Counted from the stretch's first letter, positions 38,381 to 45,743 are shown. The stretch is DNA of 64,000 nt from J054 sp965223095 (GCA_965223095.1 OZ244979.1:3428815-3492814), one strand, 5' to 3'. Notes: a model not told the origin generated them from the letters alone. Numbers and translations: made by a program.

Positions 38381-39325
38381 ATGAACACTATCAGTGAAAT
38401 TAACGTCGGTATCGATACCAGTAAACAACAACTGGATATTTACATTCACCCACTCGATGAAGTCTTTAGCGTAGCGAACACGCCCGCGGGAATTGGTCAG
38501 GCGATTAAACGCTTAAGCAAAATAGAACCCACACGGATCGTCATCGAAGCCACCGGGCGATTGGAGTTGGGCTTCGTGATTGCAGCGCACCAAGCCGGCT
38601 TGCCGGTCACCGTGGCCAATCCGTTGCGGATTCATAAGTTTGCCGCCGCCTCTGGCCAGCTGGCCAAAAGCGATCAATTAGACGCCCAAATGATCGCTGA
38701 GTTTGGTGCGGCCATGAAACCTAGGCCCACCGAGCTTAAGCCCGAAAAGGTTCGCCAGTTCAGTGACTTCCTTGTCCGGCGGACTCAGTTGTTGGAGATG
38801 CGGACGCAGGAAAAGAATCGCTTATCAATCCTGCCCAAAAGCCTACAGGGCAGTCTGAACCGGCACATCAAGCAACTCAATACAGAGCTTGAGAAGATCG
38901 AAAGGCAACTCGACAAGTTGCTGGCGCAACTGCCCCAGTGGCAAGACAAGTTCGAGCAGCTCACCAGCTTTACAGGCGTGGGCAAAGTTTTCGCTTACAC
39001 CGTGCTCAGCGACCTACCTGAATTGGGCGCGTTGAATCGACAACAGATTGCTGCCTTGGTCGGTGTGGCGCCGATGAATAAAGACAGTGGCAACTATCCC
39101 GGAAAGCGACACATTCGCGGTGGTCGGCATCGGGTGCGCACGGTGTTGTATATGGCAACGCTGTCCGCAATACGCTCAAACCCGAAGCTACGCGATCATT
39201 ATCAGAAGCTAAAGGCGGCGGGTAAACCTGCCAAGGTCGCCTTGGTCGCTTGCATGCGCAAGATGCTCGTCATCTTGAATACGATGATCAAAAACGGCGA
39301 GTGTTGGGAGGCTAAATTGGCCTGA
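38381..39325 (+). CDS. IS110-family transposase (DEDD recombinase)
   Basis: 314 residues, apparently intact. N-terminal RuvC-like DEDD domain: Asp in VGIDTSKQQ, Glu in VIEATGR, Asp pair in KSDQLDAQM. C-terminal transposase_20 domain: FTGVGKVFAYTVLSDLPELG, then GVAPMNKDSG and GGRHRVRTVLYM. A coiled coil (about 150-190) lies between. Acts with a bridge RNA in this family. Confidence 0.93.
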   Translation: MNTISEINVGIDTSKQQLDIYIHPLDEVFSVANTPAGIGQAIKRLSKIEPTRIVIEATGRLELGFVIAAHQAGLPVTVANPLRIHKFAAASGQLAKSDQLDAQMIAEFGAAMKPRPTELKPEKVRQFSDFLVRRTQLLEMRTQEKNRLSILPKSLQGSLNRHIKQLNTELEKIERQLDKLLAQLPQWQDKFEQLTSFTGVGKVFAYTVLSDLPELGALNRQQIAALVGVAPMNKDSGNYPGKRHIRGGRHRVRTVLYMATLSAIRSNPKLRDHYQKLKAAGKPAKVALVACMRKMLVILNTMIKNGECWEAKLA

Positions 39326-39355
39326 TTAAGAACAGTTTGACAACACAGTCACTGG

Positions 39356-39571
39356 TTATGCGGCGTGAATGTCAATAAGCTCGCTTTGCGAACTCGGAGG
39401 CGGAATTTGTTCACCGGAGTCTTTAAGACCCTCAATGTGCAACTCGACGGCTTCCTGGATAAGCGTCAAAACTTCTGAACGGGTTTCACCAACCGCCACG
39501 CAACCGGGCAGGTCGGGGACGTAGGCCCCAAAACCTGTTTTGCTTTCTTCAACTACGACCAAGTATTGCAT
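39356..39571 (-). CDS. hicB: HicB-family antitoxin
   Basis: 71 residues: partial RNase H-like fold MQYLVVVEESKTGFGAYVPDLPG-type opening with DLPGCVAVGET, then the helix EVLTLIQEAVELHIEGL. No C-terminal DNA-binding extension is evident. Its TAA is supplied by the attC right box. Follows hicA with a 4-bp gap, order hicA-hicB. Confidence 0.88.
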   Translation of the reverse strand: MQYLVVVEESKTGFGAYVPDLPGCVAVGETRSEVLTLIQEAVELHIEGLKDSGEQIPPPSSQSELIDIHAA

Positions 39572-39575
39572 GGCT

Positions 39576-39761
39576 CTATTTTAACCCAGCTCGCTTGTAG
39601 ATACTGTTAAGTGTGCCCGGCGGTATGTCTAAGCTAGGCTTGCCAGCAACTGTGACAACCCCAGGTTTTTCCGGATGCTTGAATTGTCTATGGCTACCAC
39701 GCGTCCGCTTCAACTCCCAACCATCGCCTTCCAGCTGTTTAATTACGTCACGAACTTTCAT
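39576..39761 (-). CDS. hicA: HicA-family mRNA interferase toxin
   Basis: 61 residues, dsRBD-like fold. The catalytic His lies in GSHRQFKHP; KVRDVIKQLEGDGWEL and the C-terminal GTLNSIYKRAGL are typical. Cleaves mRNA when free of HicB. Such pairs are frequent integron cassettes and stabilise arrays against loss. Confidence 0.92.
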   Translation of the reverse strand: MKVRDVIKQLEGDGWELKRTRGSHRQFKHPEKPGVVTVAGKPSLDIPPGTLNSIYKRAGLK

Positions 39762-39786
39762 GGCACGATTAAGTTAAACGAACGCC

Positions 39787-39882
39787 GCATAACGCCCGTA
39801 ACAGGCGCGTTTGAGGACGCGCGACCGGAGCGGTAGCGGAGGAAGCACGTGGTCAAACGTCGCTTGCTTACGCTGGTTAGGC
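39787..39882 (-). repeat. attC site of the reversed-gene cassette
   Basis: Left box GCATAAC (matches the hicAB cassette end), right box GTTAGGC, 96 bp. Confidence 0.9.
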
Positions 39883-39923
39883 GGATACGCACCCCAAGAA
39901 TAGATAAATACCAACATATAGAC

Positions 39924-39937
39924 CAAACAACTGTTTG
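39924..39937. promoter_or_regulatory. Palindrome upstream of the reversed cassette gene
   Basis: CAAACA-AC-TGTTTG, a perfect 6-bp inverted repeat in an AT-rich stretch upstream of the promoter. Could be an operator; nothing shows which protein binds. Confidence 0.4.
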
Positions 39938-39983
39938 ATATATAAGGCTAAAATAATAAATAAGCTATAAATACTAAAAAAGG

Positions 39984-40012
39984 TTACTGAATTAAGCTTT
40001 CTATGCTACTAT
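39984..40012 (+). promoter_or_regulatory. Candidate promoter within a cassette
   Basis: TTACTG, 17-bp spacer, TACTAT in front of the plus-strand gene at 40045. Each hexamer matches 4 or 5 of 6 consensus positions. Confidence 0.5.
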
Positions 40013-40044
40013 TTGGGGCACTAATCGAGCGATGAGCCACAATT

Positions 40045-40776
40045 ATGCCCAAACAAATAGATTACCCGCGCGCGACGCTAAAGAACAGCCTTCAGCTTGC
40101 CAAGGCAGTAGATGACCTCGGCGGTGAATGCTCAGTTGAGTTAGCCGCAGACAAATTGAATAAAAAGGTGAGCGGCGCTTTTCATGCGCTTATGGGCGCA
40201 ACTTCAAAATATGGACTGATCCATTCGAAGGGTGGCCGATTGACCGTTACGCAATTGTATAGAGATTACAAACTTGCTTACTCCAACGAAGAGGCAAATC
40301 GGCATTTAACAAGAGCTTTCCTGTCTCCAGCGCTTTTCGCCGGCATTGAGTCCAAATTCTCAGGGAAGAAGCTCCCAGTAAGCATTTTTGAAAAGATGCT
40401 CATAAAAGAATTTGCTGTCCCTGAAAACGTTGCTTCACGTGTATCCAAATATTTTCTCGAAGGGGCTAAACAGTGCGGCATTCTTGGCACAGACAATTTG
40501 CTGAAGCTGACTGATAAGGATGATTCGGGTGACGCTGAGGATACGACTGACGAGGAGCAGAATTCTCCCGATGCCGACACGAACGTAGAAGACAGTCAAA
40601 AGAATCTGCCTCATTCAGAACGCACGTCTGAAGATGGCTACTACTCAGTACGTGTTACAGGACCAGATTTGGATTCTGTTGTTGTCGTAAAGAACAAATC
40701 TCACTTGCTAATTGTTAATGCAATGCTAGAGACAGTTAAAGAATCGATGGAGGAAACTGCTAAGAGCGAGGAATAA
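40045..40776 (+). CDS. DUF5343-like protein, reverse-oriented cassette gene
   Basis: 243 residues, no membrane segment. The first ~165 residues read as a winged-helix-like helical protein (YPRATLKNSLQLAKAVDDLGG, then LTVTQLYRDYKLAYS and the SRVSKYFLEGAKQCGIL tail of the domain), resembling DUF5343 from memory. Residues ~165-200 are a low-complexity acidic linker; the end is a small separate unit. It is on the strand opposite to other cassette genes, with its own promoter. Function unknown; AT-richer than the core genome. Confidence 0.7.
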   Translation: MPKQIDYPRATLKNSLQLAKAVDDLGGECSVELAADKLNKKVSGAFHALMGATSKYGLIHSKGGRLTVTQLYRDYKLAYSNEEANRHLTRAFLSPALFAGIESKFSGKKLPVSIFEKMLIKEFAVPENVASRVSKYFLEGAKQCGILGTDNLLKLTDKDDSGDAEDTTDEEQNSPDADTNVEDSQKNLPHSERTSEDGYYSVRVTGPDLDSVVVVKNKSHLLIVNAMLETVKESMEETAKSEE

Positions 40777-40780
40777 AAAA

Positions 40781-40808
40781 CCCAGGAAGTGCTGTAACAC
40801 AACCTGGG
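40781..40808 (+). terminator. Hairpin after the reversed cassette gene
   Basis: CCCAGG...CCTGGG with an inner GTG...CAC, directly after the stop codon and an A-run. No T-run follows, so termination is uncertain. Confidence 0.4.
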
Positions 40809-40910
40809 CGTCTGGCCTGGCGATGGGGGCGAAGCCCAGCCACCTGCATAGGCTAGTCACCCGCAAGATTATCATATCCGCGGGCTCTATGTGGGACTAC
40901 TTACGCGCCC

Positions 40911-40930
40911 CCTCCACCTGAATTGGAGGA
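40911..40930 (+). promoter_or_regulatory. Hairpin sequestering a Shine-Dalgarno
   Basis: CCTCCA at about 40911-40916 pairs with TGGAGG at 40924-40929 around a 7-nt loop; GGAGGA is the ribosome site of the small gene at 40937. Suggests regulated translation. Confidence 0.45.
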
Positions 40931-40936
40931 TTACAA

Positions 40937-41050
40937 ATGTCTTTGATTTGTGCGTATCCCAAATCAGTGCACGTTTCCCGCTATCGGCGCTACCGTTTAG
41001 GCCGTTGGGAATGGGTATGCGAGCACTGTCGGAGCCCACGCCGGAATTAG
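40937..41050 (+). CDS. Small protein of 37 residues with a CxxC end
   Basis: Too short for ordinary gene calling. ATG with a strong GGAGGA ribosome site 6 bp upstream. Residues 20-37 read YRLGRWEWVCEHCRSPRR, similar to the tail of small zinc-ribbon proteins of the YnfU kind. Second plus-strand gene of the reversed cassette. Confidence 0.5.
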   Translation: MSLICAYPKSVHVSRYRRYRLGRWEWVCEHCRSPRRN

Positions 41051-41113
41051 TGGGGTAAGTTGGCAAACTAATTGCTAACAATCGGTGGCCGCATCACACG
41101 GTGCGGCTACAGG

Positions 41114-41149
41114 GCGGCGCGCTCAGTTTAGATTGTGCGCGCCGCTTTT
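41114..41149 (+). terminator. Rho-independent terminator
   Basis: GCGGCGCGC (41114-41122) pairs with GCGCGCCGC (41137-41145), followed by TTTT. Ends the plus-strand transcript right at the cassette boundary, next to the CCGCCTAAC box. Confidence 0.8.
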
Positions 41150-41151
41150 CC

Positions 41152-41229
41152 GCCTAACGCCTTGGGCTGCGGCGCGGCTTTAGTCGCGTCCGGCGAATGC
41201 AGTGAGCGGATAGACCCAACTGGTTAGGT
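41152..41229 (-). repeat. attC site of the DUF454 cassette
   Basis: Left box GCCTAAC, right box GTTAGGT, 78 bp. Confidence 0.92.
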
Positions 41230-41236
41230 GCGGGCC

Positions 41237-41641
41237 TCAATCGTCTATGGTTTCGCAACAACATTCCTGAGTATCCACTTTGATGCTCCACAGCAGCAGA
41301 AGCAAGGCTGTTCCAATGCACGCCAACATTATCTGAAGCCCAGGCCTTTGGCCTAGAATATAAATCGAAGCGGAGAAGGTAATTGAAACAATGAGAAATG
41401 CTCTGCGCTTGTCCTGACGCGACATAGTTTTTGTGTCTTCCCACCGTTTTAGGCTCGAGCCGAACCAAGGGTTATTGAGCAGCATCTGGTGGAATCGCTC
41501 TGAACTTTTCGAGAAGAGCGCCAGCGCGATAATTAATAAAGGTGTGCCAGGAATGATTGGTACTACTAGCCCGAACACGCCTACGACCACAAGAACCCAG
41601 CCAATAGAAATTAAAATGACGTTCTTGAGCCGCTTCTTCAT
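41237..41641 (-). CDS. DUF454 (YbaN-like) inner-membrane protein
   Basis: 134 residues. Two N-terminal helices with GVFGLVVPIIPGTPLLIIALALFSKSSERFH-type family motif, amphipathic loop NNPWFGSSLKRWED, then two further helices. Function unknown for the family. Cassette gene. Confidence 0.87.
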   Translation of the reverse strand: MKKRLKNVILISIGWVLVVVGVFGLVVPIIPGTPLLIIALALFSKSSERFHQMLLNNPWFGSSLKRWEDTKTMSRQDKRRAFLIVSITFSASIYILGQRPGLQIMLACIGTALLLLLWSIKVDTQECCCETIDD

Positions 41642-41644
41642 AGC

Positions 41645-41741
41645 ACCTAACGCTTGAGTTCAGTGGCGTTTGAGGCGACGCGCGCTTTGCGGCAGCAAAG
41701 CGGGTGGCGGGTCAAACGTCCGCTGCAACGATTTGTTAGCT
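41645..41741 (-). repeat. attC site of the secreted-protein cassette
   Basis: Left box ACCTAAC, right box GTTAGCT, 97 bp. Confidence 0.9.
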
Positions 41742-41742
41742 T

Positions 41743-42282
41743 TCATTTCAGCCGGATTACTCCTACTTTCTCTCCATCATCTGTATTGATCATTGTGGCG
41801 CCACATACCATTACGTTGGAAATTGGGAGCCACAAACTAGAAGTAATAGTGTCAATACTATCCACCTGCCAAACGGAGCCATCTTCCAAAATTACTATTT
41901 CACCGTCACCTGCGACGTTTTGAATCCAGTGACCATCTTCGCAGCCTGCAGATTGTTGGGCCGAAGGGGCGCTTAGCGAGTCGAGGCTTCCAAGATGCTC
42001 GGAGTTCCAAATCTTACATTCTTGGCCTTCGTCTGGAAGTAGTAATTTCGATCCGATTCCAAGGAACAGGCCAGGAGATGTAATCAGAGCGGTCTTACCT
42101 TCATATCTCCAAAGAGACAGGCAACCGATACCTTTTTCGATTGAGTACGCCTGCTCGTTATTCCTAACAACTATCGCAGTTTCATCGACCACCTTGAATA
42201 TATAGACGACTTCAGCCGCTGCTAATGCAGAAGCGGGAACCAAAAAGGAGAGTGCAGAAATTAGTGAGCAAAAAAACTTCAT
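41743..42282 (-). CDS. Exported cassette protein of unknown function
   Basis: 179 residues with a signal peptide (cleavage near ALAAAE). Mature part beta-rich with four cysteines (GIGCLSLW, QECKIW, AGCEDG, VCGAT). A WQVDSIDTITSSLWLPISNV stretch suggests an OB- or SH3-like small barrel. Not recognised. Its TGA is 2 bp before the attC box. Confidence 0.6.
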   Translation of the reverse strand: MKFFCSLISALSFLVPASALAAAEVVYIFKVVDETAIVVRNNEQAYSIEKGIGCLSLWRYEGKTALITSPGLFLGIGSKLLLPDEGQECKIWNSEHLGSLDSLSAPSAQQSAGCEDGHWIQNVAGDGEIVILEDGSVWQVDSIDTITSSLWLPISNVMVCGATMINTDDGEKVGVIRLK

Positions 42283-42297
42283 GGCTCCTCCGATGAA

Positions 42298-42381
42298 AGC
42301 TAACGCCTTGGGCAGGCGCCGCTGTAGGCGGCGTAATAACAGCGACCGGGTTTCCCGGTCGCTTGACCCAACTGGTTATTT
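42298..42381 (-). repeat. attC site of gene-less cassette copy A
   Basis: Left box AGCTAAC, right box GTTATTT, 84 bp. Almost identical in its core to the attC sites at 46603, 47610 and 48957. Confidence 0.93.
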
Positions 42382-42641
42382 GCCGTGCCTAACATGAGTG
42401 GAAAACGACCTGCCTGCCTTGCGTAATAGCACTACGCTATCACAGCCAACACTAAGAGAACCACGCGTTTCTGGTGGCACCCAGCAGTGGGTTGAAGAAC
42501 CGGGCTGACAGGGTTCAAAACCCCACAATGCTAGCCGGATAACCGGCGTATATTGCCGCGCCTTTTGTGTTGACGGCGACTTGGTTTAGATGAACTGATG
42601 CGCTGCTCAACGCAATTTGCTAAATACGTGACGGCATATAA
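42304..42641 (-). repeat. Gene-less repeated cassette, copy A
   Basis: 338 bp from recombination point to recombination point, closely similar to copies C, D and E. No frame is conserved among copies: the minus-strand frame with LANCVEQRISSSKP stops at TAG here but stays open in D and E because of a 1-bp indel in a T/A run near 42560. Contains the small hairpin GCCGG-TTAT-CCGGC (minus strand). Confidence 0.85.
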
Positions 42642-42749
42642 CGCCTGTGGCAGCGGCGGTTGAGGCGGGGCGACCGGAGCGATAGCGAAGGGAGCACCGG
42701 GTCAACCGTCCGGCGACCAACGGGAGCGTACTGACCACACTGGTTATAA
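42636..42749 (-). repeat. attC site of the alpha/beta hydrolase cassette
   Basis: Left box ATATAAC, right box GTTATAA, 114 bp; same subtype as the sites at 43437 and 46072. Confidence 0.92.
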
Positions 42750-43427
42750 GGCAAATACCCTACTGATGATTGCATTGCATGCGGTTGGGCTGCTTTGAGC
42801 AATGAAATGGCCCCCTTTTACGGTTTGCACATCTAGTTGTGGACACACGCTAGCTAAGCTTTGTACTGCATGCCTACTGACCAGCATATCACTGCTTGGC
42901 CGGATATAAGTGCATGGCACATCTAATCTGGCGTTAGGTAATTTCATTGCCGCTACAATGCTTAGCCTTTTTCTGAGAGTGCTATCGGATACTTCATCAA
43001 GTGCGCGCTGCGCACTTTGCACAAGATCTGTTCGCGAAGCATCGCCTGAGAATACTTTAGCTAATAGACCAGCTGGTGCGGGTGGCATTCGCAGAAAACC
43101 TATTGGCAGGCTCGAGCCTAATTGAGCAAGTAGGGTCGGCCGGGACAGAAAACTTGCCGCAAATATAATGTGCTTAATGCTCAAACTGCCAAGGCGGCAC
43201 AATTCATAGGCGATTCGACCAGAATAGGATTCCGCGAATAGCACGTACGATTCGCCAGTCAATCGTTTCGCTATTTCGCTCGCCTGGTCTTGAGCGCCCT
43301 CAGATGGCAAGTCGTTTAGCGGAACAACTACTGAGCATGGCTTATCACCAAGTACTTCTAGGAGGGGTTTAAAGAGCGTTCCCGTTCCATCTAGCCCGGG
43401 CAGTAGGACTAGCTTAGTTTTTGGCAC
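42744..43427 (-). CDS. Alpha/beta hydrolase
   Basis: 227 residues. Oxyanion segment LLPGLDGTG, nucleophile elbow FAESYSGRIA (Ser about 69; SxSxxG variant of GxSxG), Asp region YIRPSSDMLV, His in KGGHFIAQ. Resembles small esterases of the pimeloyl-ester/DUF1749-like kind; substrate unknown. The TAA stop lies in the attC box. Confidence 0.8.
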   Translation of the reverse strand: MPKTKLVLLPGLDGTGTLFKPLLEVLGDKPCSVVVPLNDLPSEGAQDQASEIAKRLTGESYVLFAESYSGRIAYELCRLGSLSIKHIIFAASFLSRPTLLAQLGSSLPIGFLRMPPAPAGLLAKVFSGDASRTDLVQSAQRALDEVSDSTLRKRLSIVAAMKLPNARLDVPCTYIRPSSDMLVSRHAVQSLASVCPQLDVQTVKGGHFIAQSSPTACNAIISRVFAL

Positions 43428-43436
43428 GCCTTAGCC

Positions 43437-43550
43437 TTATAACGCCTGTGGCAGCGGCGGTTGAGGCGGGGCGACCGCAGCGATAGCGCAGGGAGCACCG
43501 GGTCAACCGTCCGGCGACCAACGGGAGCGTACTGACCACACTGGTTATGT
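43437..43550 (-). repeat. attC site of the short-ORF cassette
   Basis: Left box TTATAAC, right box GTTATGT, 114 bp. Confidence 0.92.
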
Positions 43551-43698
43551 GCCGTGCCTGACATTCTGGGAAAACTCTTTGGACCTTTAAATTCTTGACT
43601 AACCTATCACACCAGCAACTAGAGAACCGTGCCTATCGAGGGCTGATTTGCTGTGCGCCAAGAAAACCTTACCGGCAACCGACCAAACCGCACTTGGC

Positions 43699-43803
43699 TT
43701 AATAGCGAATATGCATTGCTTGCTCTACCAATTTAGCCGCGGCAACAACGTTTAGCTTGACCACTTCGCCAACAGCTACAATTTGCTGAACACGGGGCGG
43801 CAT
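43699..43803 (-). CDS. Possible 34-residue peptide in a near-gene-less cassette
   Basis: ATG arises inside the cassette boundary sequence TTATATG, with no ribosome site. Sequence is hydrophobic/helical (KLNVVAAAKLVEQAM). The cassette (43443-43807) shares both ends with the repeated gene-less cassette but not its middle. Coding is doubtful. Confidence 0.25.
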   Translation of the reverse strand: MPPRVQQIVAVGEVVKLNVVAAAKLVEQAMHIRY

Positions 43804-43882
43804 ATAACGCCTTGGGCTGCGGCGGCTGGCGGAGCCAGGCGTCGAGTGAGCGATAGCGAACGGCAGCCCCAACTGGTTAGGG
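43802..43882 (-). repeat. attC site of the small lipoprotein cassette
   Basis: Left box ATATAAC, right box GTTAGGG, 81 bp. Confidence 0.9.
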
Positions 43883-44245
43883 GGCCGCTTTGTGACAATG
43901 CGTAATTTCACCCGTTGTTGCCTCCCACTGCTCTGCCTGCTTGATGTACATCATTACGACATTCCCACAATTGCTGCCAAGTTCTGATGTGCCCGGGCTG
44001 CAAACGCTGATTTCGCTCAGTTTACCATCCGGATTTCGCCGCCAAACTGCATCAGTTCCGTAAGGTGTAGAAATATTTCGATTTGCTGCAACCCTTGCCT
44101 TCGAAATTGCTTCTACAAGCTCTGGTTCTGGATCAAACTCAACAAAATTCAGCGCAGCTGAAGACACACAATAAGCTTCTTCACTGACGTCCGTTCCAGC
44201 GCAGCTAACAAGAAGACTGAATAATAGTGGCAGTAGTTGGCGCAT
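43877..44245 (-). CDS. Small lipoprotein of unknown function
   Basis: 122 residues; lipobox SLLVSC (Cys 15). The mature protein has further cysteines (YCVSS, SVCSPG, SNCGN, THCHK) and a TPYGTDAVWRRNPDG segment. Stop TAA is in the attC box. No family recognised. Cassette gene. Confidence 0.65.
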   Translation of the reverse strand: MRQLLPLLFSLLVSCAGTDVSEEAYCVSSAALNFVEFDPEPELVEAISKARVAANRNISTPYGTDAVWRRNPDGKLSEISVCSPGTSELGSNCGNVVMMYIKQAEQWEATTGEITHCHKAAP

Positions 44246-44257
44246 TTAAACTTGGCA

Positions 44258-44329
44258 CCCTAACGCTCGCAACAGCGGACAATTTGGAGCGCAGCGGAAA
44301 ATTGTTCCGACTGATTGCGCTGGTTAGGT
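44258..44329 (-). repeat. attC site, 72 bp
   Basis: Left box CCCTAAC, right box GTTAGGT. Shortest clear attC of the array. Confidence 0.88.
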
Positions 44330-44353
44330 GACGAAAAGACGGCACCGTGCAAA

Positions 44354-44671
44354 CTAATGCTGACCGGATTCAATAACTTTCCTCGTCGCTTCACTTAGCT
44401 CTGATAGTTCTTCGGCTTCCAATAGACCGCGAGAAGCGATCAAATCTAGCTGTAACAGCGCCTTGGACCGGGAATGGTCATCAAAAGTCTGGGCCAACTC
44501 GCGATCACGTTTTTCAATCAAGGCAAAAAGTTCGAGATATTGATCATGGCTACTTAGAGCCGCATTTGCTCGTATAGCGTCAACTTCCGTCAGTATTCGT
44601 TCACAGAATCTAGAAAGTGCTACTTCTTTCAGCTTAACAAACTTCTTCCAGTCTGATTCGGGTATCGTCAT
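44354..44671 (-). CDS. Cytoplasmic helical protein of unknown function
   Basis: 105 residues, almost all helical and charged (KKFVKLKEVALSRFCERIL, LFALIEKRDRELAQTFDD). Like small cassette proteins of other integrons but not assigned. Cassette gene. Confidence 0.6.
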   Translation of the reverse strand: MTIPESDWKKFVKLKEVALSRFCERILTEVDAIRANAALSSHDQYLELFALIEKRDRELAQTFDDHSRSKALLQLDLIASRGLLEAEELSELSEATRKVIESGQH

Positions 44672-44687
44672 TGGAAATACTCAAGGC

Positions 44688-44786
44688 ACCTAACGCCAGC
44701 AACAGCGGCATTTGACGCCGGCGGGAGCTTGGCGTTTAGCCAAGGGAGCGACGGAGTCAAATGTCCGTTGCTTGCCCTTGTTAGGT
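44688..44786 (-). repeat. attC site of the multi-gene zinc-finger cassette
   Basis: Left box ACCTAAC, right box GTTAGGT, 99 bp. Closest relative of the attC split by the IS. Confidence 0.92.
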
Positions 44787-44832
44787 GCCTGAAATGTCGG
44801 AATGATGCCAGAGCCCTCGTAAGTTTCTCAGA

Positions 44833-45012
44833 TTATTCACTAGTTCGGCGTCGTAGCTCGATTAAGATTTGGTCATCTAGTTCCCGATCCGGATCAACAT
44901 CTATTGTGAATTCAGAGCCGTCTTCTCTGATAATTCTCCTTTTATTTTCGATCTCTCCGTGTAATACAGTAATCCATTCCGTTTTATCCCAAACTTTCAC
45001 TTGCTTCTTCAT
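44833..45012 (-). CDS. Small acidic protein, 59 residues
   Basis: ATG with TTGAGGAAAG ribosome site. Reads KQVKVWDKTEWITVLHGEI then acidic DVDPDRELDDQILIELRRR. Start overlaps the upstream 33-codon frame by 4 bp (ATGA). Not recognised. Last gene of a stacked cassette operon. Confidence 0.55.
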   Translation of the reverse strand: MKKQVKVWDKTEWITVLHGEIENKRRIIREDGSEFTIDVDPDRELDDQILIELRRRTSE

Positions 45013-45110
45013 ATGACTTTCCTCAATTGGAATGAAGGCAACTTTAAGATGGCGTTTAGTAGCTCTTTAATAGCTCGCTCCCGGAAAAATTTGCGCTTGT
45101 ACGGCCTCAC
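45009..45110 (-). CDS. Possible 33-residue basic peptide
   Basis: GTG start overlaps the stop of the preceding small frame by 4 bp (GTGA), and its TGA overlaps the next start by 4 bp. Basic N-terminus (RPYKRKFFRERA) then a hydrophobic helix. Only the overlaps argue for coding. Confidence 0.3.
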   Translation of the reverse strand: MRPYKRKFFRERAIKELLNAILKLPSFQLRKVI

Positions 45111-45262
45111 CTACTCTTACCATCCTTTGGCTTACTGTCGTCTGATTCATGTTTATAAATTGTGCTTACTGCCTGTTTCACAACCACGTTAACTTCAACC
45201 TCGGTGTTGTCCGATGAATCCGATTTCGAGGCAATAATTGTTCCAATTGCTATTACGATCAA
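45107..45262 (-). CDS. Possible small membrane peptide, 51 residues
   Basis: TTG start 13 bp after the stop of the zinc-finger gene and in the same frame. One membrane segment (LIVIAIGTIIA) then an acidic/basic tail (YKHESDDSKPKDGK). May instead be a former C-terminal extension of the upstream protein lost to a stop codon. Confidence 0.35.
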   Translation of the reverse strand: MIVIAIGTIIASKSDSSDNTEVEVNVVVKQAVSTIYKHESDDSKPKDGKSR

Positions 45263-45274
45263 CGTTAAAAATGC

Positions 45275-45625
45275 TTAAAGTTCCAGTCGCGTTTTCGGAA
45301 GCCAGTCTTTTAGCTTGGCGAGTTCCGGTAATTCTTTTTCCAGTCTGGTTGAAATTTGTTCTGATGTGGCATCGGACTTTCTCGCTTCACTAAATATTCT
45401 CTTAAGCGTTTCGAGCTGATCGATGGTTGCTGAAGGGGCGCTAATGACTTCAATTACGTCTTCCATGATATGGAATGTGCCGTCCGGAATACTGCCAATG
45501 CCCCCACACGCGGGGCACGGGCCTGCCTTGTTACCCGAAAACGTAACATTTTGGCAATTTTCGAATACGAAGCTAGATGGAAACGGTTTATTGCAGAAGT
45601 CACAAAACGCTGGAATACGGACCAT
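45275..45625 (-). CDS. Zinc-ribbon protein of unknown function
   Basis: 116 residues. CDFCNKPF at residues ~8-15 and CPACGG near residue 38 give a four-Cys site; a helical, Glu-rich tail follows (LETLKRIFSEARK, RLEKELPELAKLKDWL). Reads like the cassette proteins that pair a zinc ribbon with a helical dimer domain. Cassette gene, first of its stack. Confidence 0.65.
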   Translation of the reverse strand: MVRIPAFCDFCNKPFPSSFVFENCQNVTFSGNKAGPCPACGGIGSIPDGTFHIMEDVIEVISAPSATIDQLETLKRIFSEARKSDATSEQISTRLEKELPELAKLKDWLPKTRLEL

Positions 45626-45652
45626 AGGTTTTATTCTCTATTATGCTAAGGC

Positions 45653-45736
45653 ACCTAACGCCCGCGGCATGCGCCGCTTACTAAAGATCGGGACGCGCGA
45701 TAGTGCGTCCCGGTCGCTTGCCCGCGCTGGTTAGTG
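45653..45736 (-). repeat. attC site of a membrane-protein cassette
   Basis: Left box ACCTAAC, right box GTTAGTG, 84 bp. Confidence 0.92.
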
Positions 45737-45743
45737 TGCCGAT

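Larger units (their letters stand above)
38174..39351 (+). mobile_element. IS110-family insertion sequence inside an attC
   Basis: About 1.18 kb. Flanks read ...GCGCT on the left and CTGGTTATG on the right, so the insertion shares a CT dinucleotide core (38172-38173 and 39352-39353), as in IS110-type insertion; no terminal inverted repeats or longer target duplication are seen. Long 5' non-coding region (207 bp), short 3' end (26 bp): IS110-group rather than IS1111-group layout. Reads against the cassettes. Confidence 0.88.
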
